DNA of 64,000 nt from Rhizobium jaguaris (GTDB taxonomy: Bacteria > Pseudomonadota > Alphaproteobacteria > Rhizobiales > Rhizobiaceae): contig NZ_CP032695.1 of assembly GCF_003627755.1 (NCBI RefSeq), positions 1,922,001-1,986,000 of the forward strand, given 5' to 3'. Position numbers and translations under genes: made by a program. Shown here piece by piece: positions 42,866-51,311 of the stretch (within the stretch, counting starts at the first letter, position 1; every line of letters starts with the position of its first letter). The notes beneath the pieces were generated by a model that did not search any database, was not told the origin of the DNA, and worked only from the letters and a program-made list of their open reading frames with translations.

Positions 42866-44473
42866 TCAGCTCTTCTGCTCTTCGAAGGAAAGGCTGCCCG
42901 CGCCGAGATCCATCTGGAAGGCCGGCAACGGCTGCCACTTGATACCATCGCGGATGCCATAGAAGACGGCATTCTGGTGCAGCACCGTCACGCCCGGATC
43001 GTTCCACTCGATCAGTTGCAGCATGTCGCGAAATATCTTGGCGCGTTCGGCCGGATCGACGGCTTTTTCCATCTTGGCGCCGAGAGCGTCAAAATCCGCA
43101 TTCTGCCAGATCTTGAACGAGTTCAAGGAGCCGGCCGAGCCGAACTGTGTGTAGAAGGAAATATAGGGATCCGGGATTTGTGCCGTGCTCGACCAGTTGC
43201 CGGTTGCCCGGCCGGGCGCATTTTCAAACAGCTTGCCGCCTTCGACGAACTTCATCTTGGCATTGACGCCGATCGCCTGCCACATGGCAACCACGGCCTG
43301 CGTGACCGGATTTTCCGCCGTGTAGTAGTTGTTCTGCGAGCGAACTTCGATTTCCTCGCCGTTATAGCCGGCGTCCTTCAGAAGCTTCGCGGCCTGGTCG
43401 GGATCATATTTATAGGCGGGATAGTCCTTGAGATAGACGGGACCATAGAGCTCGAATTGCAGCCCGTTCGGGACTCGGGTGCGGCCGTCCCAGATCGAGT
43501 CGACGATGGCCTGGCGATCGATGGCAAGGATGAGGGCCTGGCGGACGCGCGGATCCTTCAGCGCTGGATTGGTCTTGTCGAAATAGAGGATGCGGTGGTT
43601 CGGAACCGGGCCGCCGACGATCGAATGACCAGGGCTGCCAGTAACAGCCGAAAGCTGATCCGGCGGCAAGTCGGTGGCGATGTCATAATCGCCGGCAAGA
43701 AGTCCGGCGATGCGCGAGGAGACTTCCGGCACGATGCGCAGGGTCACGCGCTTTGCAGCCGGTTTGCCGCGAAACGCCTGATCGTGGGAGGCGAGAACCA
43801 CGTTTTCGTTCGTCGCGTAGCTCTCGACCTTGTAGGGGCCGGCGCCGATCGGCTTCTGGCGCCATGTCGTCCAGTTGCCACCGTTCTTCTGCCAGGCATC
43901 CCTGCTGATGACGACGGCGGCATAGCACGCCAGGCGCTGCAGGAAGATCGGATCCTGGAACTTGGTGATGAAACGCACCGTCAGCGGATCAACTACTTCG
44001 ACGTGATCGAGGCTGGTGAAACTGGTGAGATAGACCGGATAGCCCGGCGCATTTTTATTGAGCAGCCGCTCGGGACCAAAGGAGAAGGCGACGTCATCCG
44101 CGGTCATCTCGCGGCCGTCATGGAAAATCACACCGGGACGCAGTTTCATTTCCAGAATGGTCGGCGAAACCCAGGTCCAGGAGGTCCCGAGATTGGGCTT
44201 TACGGAGAAATCGCCTCGCATGTCGATGGCGAGAACCGTTTCATGGATCGAGTAGTTGTTGCGAAAGGCAACATTGCTGGCCGCATCAACCGGCTCTTGC
44301 GAGGTCGGGTTCTGCTGAACGGCGATGCGAAGTTCCGGCCTGATGTCGCCGGCATCGTCCGCAGCCGCGGGGAGCGCCGGCACCAAAGCCGCGAGGCCGG
44401 CCGCAGCTCCCATGAGCAAGGTCGTGCGCCGGGTGACGGCCGCATTGAGGCCGGTGAACGTGTGCTCAGACAT
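42866..44473 (-). CDS. Extracellular solute-binding protein, family 5, with Tat-like signal
   Basis: 535 aa periplasmic receptor. The N-terminus has TRRTTLLMGAAAGLAALVPALPAAA, a twin-arginine-type signal, before the mature domain. Family motifs: ELRIAVQQNPTSQEPVDAASN, LRPGVIFHDGREMTADDVAFSF and KPIGAGPYKVESY. ATG 44473 with AGGAG about 10 bases upstream. It is the first gene of a six-gene operon whose last product is a phosphodiesterase. A LacI-type operator lies 22 bp upstream of the start. Confidence 0.92.
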   Translation of the reverse strand: MSEHTFTGLNAAVTRRTTLLMGAAAGLAALVPALPAAADDAGDIRPELRIAVQQNPTSQEPVDAASNVAFRNNYSIHETVLAIDMRGDFSVKPNLGTSWTWVSPTILEMKLRPGVIFHDGREMTADDVAFSFGPERLLNKNAPGYPVYLTSFTSLDHVEVVDPLTVRFITKFQDPIFLQRLACYAAVVISRDAWQKNGGNWTTWRQKPIGAGPYKVESYATNENVVLASHDQAFRGKPAAKRVTLRIVPEVSSRIAGLLAGDYDIATDLPPDQLSAVTGSPGHSIVGGPVPNHRILYFDKTNPALKDPRVRQALILAIDRQAIVDSIWDGRTRVPNGLQFELYGPVYLKDYPAYKYDPDQAAKLLKDAGYNGEEIEVRSQNNYYTAENPVTQAVVAMWQAIGVNAKMKFVEGGKLFENAPGRATGNWSSTAQIPDPYISFYTQFGSAGSLNSFKIWQNADFDALGAKMEKAVDPAERAKIFRDMLQLIEWNDPGVTVLHQNAVFYGIRDGIKWQPLPAFQMDLGAGSLSFEEQKS

Positions 44474-44494
44474 CAGCAAACTCTCCTGTTAGTG

Positions 44495-44516
44495 GTTGCT
44501 CAAACGTTTGCGCAAC
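44495..44516. promoter_or_regulatory. LacI-family operator
   Basis: GTTGCTCAAACGTTTGCGCAAC is a 22-bp palindrome with a single mismatched pair of positions and the typical CG-centred core AAACGTTT. It sits between the LacI gene and the receptor gene, downstream of any promoter in this 82-bp gap, consistent with repression. Confidence 0.8.
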
Positions 44517-44555
44517 ACAAAAAAGCGCGACCTGCGGTGAAAATTGCTTTTTCAA

Positions 44556-45608
44556 CTACGCAGGAGGAATGTGCTGCAGGCTAGGGAAATCCGATGACGC
44601 ACGTATGACAAGTTCGGGCGGAATAAGCTGCATCGGTCGCATGGCGGCACGGGCGTCCGCCGAAAAGTTCGTCAGTTCAAGAAGCAGATCGAGCGAAGCT
44701 TCGCAAAGAGAATCCGTCGGTTGCGCCACTGTCGTCAAAGGCGGCGACCAATAGGCCGTGTCAGGCACATTGTCATAACCGACAACGGAAATATCGTCTG
44801 GAATCTTCATCCCCAACTCCCGCAGCAGTGCAACGACCTCAATTGCCAGGCCGTCGCTTCCGCAGATCAATGCGGTCGGGCGTGCCGACGGGACGGCCAA
44901 CATCCGGCGGAATGCCTCACGATCGATCTCCGCCCTCTCGAAAGAAATGACCTCCCCTCCGATCCCAGCTGAGCCTTCGCTCATCATTTCCTGGAAAATT
45001 GATCGGCGATCACTGAGGGCGAGCCGGCTTACACGATAGACAAAAGCAATATGGCGATGTCCAAGCGCCACCAAATGGTCGAACAGCAAACGCATGCCGA
45101 GCCGGTCATCGGTCAGCACGGCCGGCGTCGGGCCACTAAGGCCACCGCAGAGGGTAACATGCGCCTTGCCCATCCGATCGAGATGCTCACACAGAGCTTG
45201 ATGGCCGGGGAGATCGCTGACCATAATCACGCCATCGAAAAAATCGTCCTGGAACAGGTGGAGCTGTCCGGCGACTTCGCCGGCATCGGCCTTGGCCTGT
45301 GCCACCAGCAGTTCCACCCCTCGCCGCTGCGCCACCGCCTGCAAGCGACTGGTCAGATGTGGCTGGTAGTGCCCCGAAAGGCTGCCGACGATCGCACCGA
45401 AGACGCCCGTCCGATGGGTTCTGAGCGAGGTCGCCAGCCGGTTGACGACATAGCCGGCGTCGCGCGCCGTCGCCTTGACGCGCTCCTGAGTTTCCAAGCT
45501 AATACGGGCATCATCCGCGCGATCATTCAAAACGCGCGATACCGTCGCGGCAGAGACCCCTGCCAGCCGCGCGACTTCCAGAATTCCAATTCTCGCCCGA
45601 GTTTTCAC
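44556..45608 (-). CDS. LacI-family transcriptional regulator
   Basis: About 350 aa. The helix-turn-helix GILEVARLAGVSAATVSRVLND and hinge are followed by a periplasmic-binding-like effector domain (TGVFGAIVGSLSGHYQPHL through LICGSDGLAIEVVALLRELGMKIPDDISVVGYD). I give GTG 45608 (VKTRARIGILEV), which starts the family N-terminus; a GTG at 45662 with no good ribosome site would add 18 residues. It lies just upstream of, and on the same strand as, the ABC-phosphodiesterase operon, with its probable operator in between. Confidence 0.88.
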   Translation of the reverse strand: MKTRARIGILEVARLAGVSAATVSRVLNDRADDARISLETQERVKATARDAGYVVNRLATSLRTHRTGVFGAIVGSLSGHYQPHLTSRLQAVAQRRGVELLVAQAKADAGEVAGQLHLFQDDFFDGVIMVSDLPGHQALCEHLDRMGKAHVTLCGGLSGPTPAVLTDDRLGMRLLFDHLVALGHRHIAFVYRVSRLALSDRRSIFQEMMSEGSAGIGGEVISFERAEIDREAFRRMLAVPSARPTALICGSDGLAIEVVALLRELGMKIPDDISVVGYDNVPDTAYWSPPLTTVAQPTDSLCEASLDLLLELTNFSADARAAMRPMQLIPPELVIRASSDFPSLQHIPPA

Positions 45609-45958
45609 ATCTCCCCCGAAGCACTCTTCTGCCGTGCGGCGACAATGGCGAAACGCGATCACAGGAGCAAGTCGTCAGCGTCGATATCAGGCGCACTCGC
45701 CCCCAGCGAGTCACGTGGATAGGGCCTCCGATGCCATCAAGACCAGCCGGTGAACGGGTTTATGCCTTTCTGGAAAATCAGTTTCGCCAGACTTCATGGG
45801 AGCAACTTCACTTCTCCGCGTTGCCAACAGGGAGAATGCCGGTCTAGCTAGGGACGACCAGCGTGGCGCATGGACAGGCGTCCGCGAAGACCTCTATTGG
45901 CGCGGTCCCAACGGCCAGTGTTCACCATAAGAATTTAATATCAAGGAGTTACAAGCCC
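45609..45958. other. Divergent intergenic region between LacI and GlcG-like genes
   Basis: About 350 bp without a supported gene. It must contain the leftward promoter of the LacI gene and a rightward promoter for the GlcG-like gene, for which an AT-rich stretch TAAGAATTTAATAT (45928-45941) just before the AAGGAG ribosome site is the only visible candidate -10 zone. I see no strong palindrome. Confidence 0.35.
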
Positions 45959-46378
45959 ATGTCCGTCACGCGCGAAACGCTGATCCTGTCCCATGCCGGT
46001 GCAATGCAGGCTCTTGCGGCTGCGATCGCTCATGCCGAGAAGATCGGTATCCCGCAATGCGTCTTCGTTGTCGACGCGAGCGGCGAAACCATTGCCAGCA
46101 TCCGGATGGACGGCGCGAAATATCTGAGCATGCACACAGCTCGCGCCAAGGCCCGCACTGCCGCGTCGAGCAACGCGCCGACGGGTGCCATGTCTTTCGA
46201 ATTCGGCACCGCTGCCGGCATCGCCTCGCAGGGCGGCGTCACGCATCTGCCGGGCGGTCTGCCGATCCGTTTCGGCAACCGCCTTGCCGGTGCGATCGGC
46301 GTTGGATCGGGCACGGGCGATCAGGATTTCGAAGTCGCCCGCGCCGCACTTGCTGCCATTGGAGCCGATGCCGTTTAA
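45959..46378 (+). CDS. GlcG/HbpS-like protein (DUF336)
   Basis: 139 aa small soluble protein of the GlcG/HbpS family. The central block ARAKARTAASSNAPTGAM and the conserved QGGVTHLPGGLPIRFGNRLAGAIGVGSGTGDQDFEVARAAL are typical. AAGGAG lies 8 bases upstream of ATG 45959. Family members bind haem or small cofactors, or accompany glycolate and diol metabolism; the role here is unknown. No signal peptide. It converges on the PLP-enzyme gene with a 12-bp gap. Confidence 0.88.
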   Translation: MSVTRETLILSHAGAMQALAAAIAHAEKIGIPQCVFVVDASGETIASIRMDGAKYLSMHTARAKARTAASSNAPTGAMSFEFGTAAGIASQGGVTHLPGGLPIRFGNRLAGAIGVGSGTGDQDFEVARAALAAIGADAV

Positions 46379-46390
46379 GGCAAGCTTCTT

Positions 46391-47593
46391 TCAGTCCGGC
46401 CACTTGCGAACGTTGCGTGTCGATTTCTGCGGCACCAGCATCGCGTCCGCCGGCCTTTCTTTGGCTGACAACAGCGAATGAAGTTCGCGGGCAACCGTCT
46501 CCGCCTCTCCCGGATGAAGATTGCAGGGGTCGAGGAAGAAGTGTCCGCGTTCGACCTCATGATTGCGGACAATAATCGGTATCTGAGCCCGAGCAAGAGC
46601 GGCGGCAAGCCCTGCCGCCGTAAAGCCGCTCTTCGGCCGTACATCGACTTCCAGCCTGTCCAGGGGATTGTTGGTCGGATCGGGAACGATGGCGGCTTCG
46701 ATGCCCGCAAACCCCTCCAGCGCGTGTTTCCATAGATCCAGCGCAGCGCGCTCGCGACGGCGAATGCCGTCATGATCGCGATGCTCCCACGCCTCCAGCG
46801 CCGCCATGACACCGGCAATGCTTTCCTTGCCGACTTTCATGCCGCGCCCGATACCCCGGTTCTGCAGGAAAGTAGCCCGCACCAGGTCCTTGCGGCCAGC
46901 GACGATACCGGTGGTCGGGCCGCCCAGAAACTTGTGCCCGCTATAGACGACGATATCCGCACCCTGCTGCAGGAAGATTCGCAGATCATATTCGGATGCG
47001 GCGTCGACGATAACAGGCACATTTTTGGCGTGGCAGATGGCCACGAACTCCGGCAAGGACAGCATGCCGTATTGTACCGTATGGTGCGAAACCACATAGA
47101 GGGCGGCAGCGGTGCGCTCATTGATCGCGTCGGCGACGTGATAATCATTGACGACGCTGACGGTCCCGGCGGCAATCACCTTGCCGCCAGCGAGCCGGAC
47201 CGCTTGATCGATATTGCCGCCGAAGCTGACCATGTGGCCGATCTGGACGATGACTTCTGTTTTCAGTCCCTCGGTCCGGTCCGGAAGATTCTCGATCGCC
47301 AGGAGGTTGTCGCCGGTGATCGCCGCAGCCAGAGACAGGCTGATGCCGCTCGCGCAGGACGCTGTGACAAAACCCGCTTCTCCGCTGGTAAGGCGCGCGA
47401 TCACCTCGCTCGCGCGCCGATGCAGATCGTCCATTTCCACGAATTGAGACGCGATCTCGCTCATCGCCTTGATCGCCTCAGGCACGATGATCGACGCACC
47501 CAAGGCGGTCATCGTGCCTGAGACGTTAATGATTGGGCGGAGATTAAGCCGTTCTCTGATCGGCTGTTCGGCGCCTTTGGCAGTCGTATCCAT
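46391..47593 (-). CDS. SelA-like PLP-dependent enzyme (D-glucosaminate ammonia-lyase-like)
   Basis: 400 aa fold-type I PLP enzyme. The cofactor lysine is K221 in [15 protein letters not shown], with D197 in VIVDAAS for the pyridine nitrogen. The family (SelA-like) includes DgaE, D-glucosaminate-6-phosphate ammonia-lyase; no tRNA(Sec) system is evident, so true selenocysteine synthesis is unlikely. ATG 47593 is chosen; the frame continues to 47713 into the RidA gene. Next to RidA, an alpha,beta-elimination releasing an enamine intermediate is the plausible reaction. Substrate unknown. Confidence 0.85.
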   Translation of the reverse strand: MDTTAKGAEQPIRERLNLRPIINVSGTMTALGASIIVPEAIKAMSEIASQFVEMDDLHRRASEVIARLTSGEAGFVTASCASGISLSLAAAITGDNLLAIENLPDRTEGLKTEVIVQIGHMVSFGGNIDQAVRLAGGKVIAAGTVSVVNDYHVADAINERTAAALYVVSHHTVQYGMLSLPEFVAICHAKNVPVIVDAASEYDLRIFLQQGADIVVYSGHKFLGGPTTGIVAGRKDLVRATFLQNRGIGRGMKVGKESIAGVMAALEAWEHRDHDGIRRRERAALDLWKHALEGFAGIEAAIVPDPTNNPLDRLEVDVRPKSGFTAAGLAAALARAQIPIIVRNHEVERGHFFLDPCNLHPGEAETVARELHSLLSAKERPADAMLVPQKSTRNVRKWPD

Positions 47594-47606
47594 GGCATCG
47601 GGCCTT

Positions 47607-48068
47607 CTAGCTATCAATTTCGATAATCGCTTCGATTTCGACGGTAATATTGTTCGGCAGCGAACCGACGCCGATTGCCGAGCGTGCATGCATGCCGATG
47701 TCGCCGAAAACATCGACGAACAGATCCGAACAGCCGTTGATGACCTTCGGGTGTTCCGTAAATTCCGGTGTCGCGTTCACGAATCCCAGCAGCTTTATAA
47801 CTTGCTTGACCTGGCCGAGATCACCGATGCTGGCCGACAGCGCCGATAGGAGATTGAGCCCGGTCAGCCGCGCATGCTGGTACGCGGTTGCGACATCCAC
47901 ATCCTGCCCAACCTTGCCCGTGCTGAGCGTACCATCGGCGCCCAAAGGTCCCTGCCCCGACATGAACAGCAGTGAACCGCAGCGGACGACATTGCGAAAA
48001 TTGCCGATTGGCGTTGGCGGTGTGAAGAGCTGCAGACCGAGAGCGTTCAACCGTTCATGAGGCGTCAT
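47607..48068 (-). CDS. RidA-family enamine/imine deaminase
   Basis: 153 aa of the RidA/YjgF family. The segments [34 protein letters not shown] and [24 protein letters not shown] match, including the arginine (in ARSAIG) needed for enamine hydrolysis. It lies 13 bp before the PLP-enzyme gene and 20 bp after the ABC ATPase gene, in one operon. It would hydrolyse the reactive 2-aminoacrylate-type product of that enzyme to a keto acid and ammonia. Confidence 0.92.
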   Translation of the reverse strand: MTPHERLNALGLQLFTPPTPIGNFRNVVRCGSLLFMSGQGPLGADGTLSTGKVGQDVDVATAYQHARLTGLNLLSALSASIGDLGQVKQVIKLLGFVNATPEFTEHPKVINGCSDLFVDVFGDIGMHARSAIGVGSLPNNITVEIEAIIEIDS

Positions 48069-48088
48069 CTCCCTACTCCCGTTCGATC

Positions 48089-48892
48089 TCAGACAGCCGG
48101 GGTGGCGTGGAAACGGGACAGAAAAGCCTTCAGCCGTTCATTCTCCGCCACAAGCGCCGGAAGGTCCTTCGGCTCGCCCTGGGCGGACACTTTTCCATCG
48201 GCCATGAAGATGATGCGGTCGCTGGCATCCCTGGCAAAGGCGATCTCATGGGTGACCATCAGCATCGTCATGCCCTCCTCCGCCAATTGCCTGACGACAT
48301 CGAGAACTTCGTTCACCAGCTCAGGATCGAGTGCCGAGGTGATTTCGTCGAGCAGCAGGATCTTGGGGTCCATGGCCACGGCGCGCGCGATGCCGACGCG
48401 CTGCTGCTGACCACCCGACAACTCCGACGGCAGGTTGTTGATGCGGTGCCCGAGACCAACGCGATTAAGCCAATGCTCGGCTATCTCCCGCGCCTCCTTC
48501 TTCGACTTGCCCCGGACCTTCTGAAGGCCGAGCATCACATTTTCCGCAGCAGTCAAATGCGGAAAGAGGTTGAAGCTCTGAAAAACCATGCCCGTTTCGG
48601 CACGCATACGCGCCAGATCCCTCTCGCCGCGGCGCTGCTGATTGGCGGCGTCCCGATAGCCGACTTCGGCTCCGTCGATCTGGATCGAGCCACTATCGTA
48701 GCTTTCGAGAAAGTTCACGCAGCGCAAAAGCGTCGTCTTGCCGCTGCCCGAAGGGCCTATGACCGAGACGACCTCGCCTTTCGCGACGTCCATATCGATG
48801 GAATGCAGAACCTGAACGGGGCCGAACGCCTTGGCGACATTTCGTATTCTGAGGAGCGGCGTTGCCGATTGCGTGTTGTTCATGACGGTCAT
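48089..48892 (-). CDS. Polar amino acid ABC transporter ATPase
   Basis: 267 aa of the GlnQ/HisP group. Walker A GPSGSGKT (46-53), Q-loop MVFQSFNLFPHLTAAENV, signature LSGGQQQRVGIARA and Walker B ILLLDEITSALDPELV, in which glutamate-isoleucine replaces the usual EP. ATG 48892 overlaps the permease stop as ATGA. Confidence 0.94.
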   Translation of the reverse strand: MTVMNNTQSATPLLRIRNVAKAFGPVQVLHSIDMDVAKGEVVSVIGPSGSGKTTLLRCVNFLESYDSGSIQIDGAEVGYRDAANQQRRGERDLARMRAETGMVFQSFNLFPHLTAAENVMLGLQKVRGKSKKEAREIAEHWLNRVGLGHRINNLPSELSGGQQQRVGIARAVAMDPKILLLDEITSALDPELVNEVLDVVRQLAEEGMTMLMVTHEIAFARDASDRIIFMADGKVSAQGEPKDLPALVAENERLKAFLSRFHATPAV

Positions 48893-49536
48893 TCCCTGAT
48901 GTAGGAGTAGCGGCGCTCCATTCTCCGGCTCAGGCTGGAGAGACTGTAGTTGATGGCGAAGTAGATGAAGGCCCCGAGAAGATAGAGCGGCATGGCCTCA
49001 TAGGTCCGGCCGATCACTTCATTGATCGACTGCATGAGGTCGACGATGCCAAGCAGCGAGATCAGAGCACTTCCCTTAACCGCATCGGTCACGCCATTGA
49101 TCCACGGCGGCAGAAAGCGGCGGGTCGCCTGCGGGAAGATGACGTAGCGAAGGCGCTGCACAAAGGTGAGGCCGATGGCCATACCAGCTTCCATCTGTCC
49201 TTTGGGAATGGAGAGAACGGCGCCGCGCACATATTCGACCACCTGTGCCGATTTGAACAGCGTCAACGCGACAACACCGGCCCAGAAGGCGACAATGTGC
49301 AGACCGAGCGCCGGGAATCCGTAGTAGACGATGAAGATGAGAACGAGGATTGGGATGCCTCGGATGCAATCGCTAAAGAAGCGCACCACCAGCTTGACAG
49401 GCCAGGGGCCGTAGATAAGCCCGACGCCAAAGACGATGCCGATGCAAAGCGAAAGCGCGACGACGATCGCGGAGACCCAAAGCGTGATCAGCAGGCCTTT
49501 CAGCAGGAACGGCAGAGCATAGACGATCGCGGCCAT
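48889..49536 (-). CDS. Polar amino acid ABC transporter permease
   Basis: 215 aa HisM/GlnP-type permease. The segment SDCIRGIPILVLIFIVYYGFP and the EAA-like loop GQMEAGMAIGLTFVQRLRYVIFPQATRRFLPPWIN are standard. One base separates it from the second permease gene, with which it forms the heterodimeric channel. Confidence 0.94.
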   Translation of the reverse strand: MAAIVYALPFLLKGLLITLWVSAIVVALSLCIGIVFGVGLIYGPWPVKLVVRFFSDCIRGIPILVLIFIVYYGFPALGLHIVAFWAGVVALTLFKSAQVVEYVRGAVLSIPKGQMEAGMAIGLTFVQRLRYVIFPQATRRFLPPWINGVTDAVKGSALISLLGIVDLMQSINEVIGRTYEAMPLYLLGAFIYFAINYSLSSLSRRMERRYSYIRE

Positions 49537-49537
49537 T

Positions 49538-50203
49538 CTAGCGCTCCACCCTGAAATAACCTTCCAGCCGACGCAGGCCGAACAGGATGAGATAGCCCGT
49601 GACGAGATACATCACGGTCGTGATGATATAGACCTCGACGATACGGAACGTATTGAAATTGATCCATTGCGCTCCGTAGGTGAGCTCCGGAACAGCAATG
49701 ACCGAGGCGACCGATGTGTCCTTGAACAAGGAGATGAAGGTGTTGGAAAGCGCAGGCAGGGTAATGCGCGTCATCGTCGGCAGACGGACGTAGAGGAGAC
49801 GCTGCAAGGGCGTCAGCCCGATCGCCTTGCCCGCATCGATCTGGCCGCGCGGCACGGCCTCGAGACCGGACCGGAACACCTCGACGAGATAGGCACCGGC
49901 ATAGACCGACAGAGTAATGACGAAGGATGTCGTCGCGCCATAGGCGATGTTCACCGCGGTCGGCAGTCCATAGAAGACGAGATAAACGAGCAGGATCAGC
50001 GGCACATTGCGGATGAACTCCACGTAGGCCGCGATGAAGCCGCGGACAACTTTGCCAGCCGATACGTACCAGATAGCGAGGACGAGCCCTATCAAGGCAC
50101 CGATGGCAATGGAAATGACAGCCAGCTCGAGGCTGAGCAGAAGTCCGCCCCACAGCTTGTCGATGTGTCGCCAGATAAGATTGAAATTCAGATGATAGCC
50201 CAT
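49538..50203 (-). CDS. Polar amino acid ABC transporter permease
   Basis: 221 aa HisQ/GlnP-type permease with YVEFIRNVPLILLVYLVFYGLP and GLEAVPRGQIDAGKAIGLTPLQRLLYVRLP. GGGAGA is 9 bases before ATG 50203. It follows the receptor gene by 80 bp in the same operon. Confidence 0.94.
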   Translation of the reverse strand: MGYHLNFNLIWRHIDKLWGGLLLSLELAVISIAIGALIGLVLAIWYVSAGKVVRGFIAAYVEFIRNVPLILLVYLVFYGLPTAVNIAYGATTSFVITLSVYAGAYLVEVFRSGLEAVPRGQIDAGKAIGLTPLQRLLYVRLPTMTRITLPALSNTFISLFKDTSVASVIAVPELTYGAQWINFNTFRIVEVYIITTVMYLVTGYLILFGLRRLEGYFRVER

Positions 50204-50283
50204 GCCGGCCGTTATCTCCCGCGATGCGATCGATATCTGCTTTGGAGCCAGCGCCAGCTGAGGCCGCGCTGGCTCCGTTCAGA

Positions 50284-51159
50284 TCAGATGGTCGGGAAAC
50301 CCGGCTTGCGCACCGGCGCGTCCAGGCCGAAATATTGCTTGAAAGCGGCGTCGTAGAGCGCCGATTCATGACCGAACATGGCGGTGTTGAACGTCGTATT
50401 GACGAAATACAGCCAGTCGAGATCGCCTTGGCGGACGGCGGCGCCGTAAAGCATGGCATTCCACTGTTTGCCGGCGTCGAAATAACGATCGGGCGTTCGC
50501 GACGCGAGCCAGCGTACCGTCGACAAATCGACCGCGGCGGCATCTGCGCGCTTGGCTTCCAATGCCTGAATGACGTTAGCCTGAGTGTCAATCTGCATGA
50601 CCTGCGCATCCGGCAGAACGAGGTGAACGGTCTGTTCCGCATCCACGTTCTGGAGAATGGAAATGCGCGTGTTGCTGCCGCCTGCCAGGAGCTTGTCAAA
50701 GGTCTTGTTGTCGGCGTCCGGACGGGTCAGCAGAGCCACGCCTTCGACATAGTAAGGCCGGGAAAAGTTGATGAGCTGCGCGCGCTGCGCCGTCATCGTC
50801 ATGAACTGGATGGTAATGTCGACCTTGCCGGTGACGATGTTCGGAATGCGCTGCTGCGCATCCTGCTTGACGAATTCGACCTTGGTCTCGTCGTCGAACA
50901 GGCCCTTGGCAAGAATCCGGCCCATGGTGATGTCCATGCCGACCAGTTCGCCGGCGTCGTTCTCGAAATGCCAGGGAGCATTGGTGCTGCCGGTGCCGAC
51001 AATCAGATGGCCGCGATCCAAGACCGTGCGCAACAGACTATCGCTGGCCGCCTGAGCTGCCGCCTCTTCGCTGCTGGCCATCAGGCCAACGGCCGTACCG
51101 ACCGCCAGGCCACCCAGGCCCAGTTTCAAAAAATCACGACGCTGCGAAATATCGTTCAT
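50284..51159 (-). CDS. Amino acid ABC transporter substrate-binding protein, family 3, Tat signal
   Basis: 291 aa periplasmic receptor of the SBP_bac_3 family. The N-terminus NDISQRRDFLKLGLGGLAVGTAVGLM is a textbook twin-arginine signal (SRRxFLK type). Mature motifs: LRTVLDRGHLIVGTGSTNAPWHFENDAGELVGMDITMGRILAKGL and GKVDITIQFMTMTAQRAQLINFSRPYY. GGAGG stands before ATG 51159. First gene of the operon with two permeases, ATPase, RidA and the PLP enzyme, so the ligand is probably an amino acid or amino-sugar acid. Confidence 0.93.
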   Translation of the reverse strand: MNDISQRRDFLKLGLGGLAVGTAVGLMASSEEAAAQAASDSLLRTVLDRGHLIVGTGSTNAPWHFENDAGELVGMDITMGRILAKGLFDDETKVEFVKQDAQQRIPNIVTGKVDITIQFMTMTAQRAQLINFSRPYYVEGVALLTRPDADNKTFDKLLAGGSNTRISILQNVDAEQTVHLVLPDAQVMQIDTQANVIQALEAKRADAAAVDLSTVRWLASRTPDRYFDAGKQWNAMLYGAAVRQGDLDWLYFVNTTFNTAMFGHESALYDAAFKQYFGLDAPVRKPGFPTI

Positions 51160-51195
51160 GTTAGCCTCCGCGTTTGAGATAGAGTTCCCGCATGC

Positions 51196-51214
51196 AAGCT
51201 TGTTTTTCAAGCTT
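51196..51214. repeat. Perfect 7-bp inverted repeat (stem-loop)
   Basis: AAGCTTG (51196-51202) and CAAGCTT (51208-51214) around five T residues. It lies between the IclR-type palindrome and the receptor start, 36-54 nt upstream of the latter, and could be a second operator or a leader hairpin. Confidence 0.55.
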
Positions 51215-51232
51215 TTGTCTTATATATAAGAC
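51200..51232 (+). promoter_or_regulatory. iclR-type promoter with 16-bp perfect palindrome
   Basis: TTGTTT (51200-51205), 17-bp spacer, TATATA (51223-51228) form a rightward promoter for the regulator gene. GTCTTATATATAAGAC (51217-51232) is an exact 16-bp palindrome covering the -10. A related imperfect copy, GTTTCTTATATTTAGGAC, follows at 51235-51252. Both sites lie in the divergent region and could serve both operons. Confidence 0.65.
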
Positions 51233-51311
51233 TTGTTTCTTATATTTAGGACGATATACCGATTTTGGCGCTGGCGCAATGCCAGAGCGGCAGCAATGGA
51301 GCATTTCTGGC

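Noticed and set aside
42827..44584. 585 aa plus-strand frame opposite the receptor gene
   Set aside because: Antisense frame of a GC-rich gene with no recognisable domain.
46391..47593. True selenocysteine synthase (SelA)
   Set aside because: No selB, selC or selD nearby, and the neighbouring RidA and amino-acid importer indicate a catabolic PLP enzyme.
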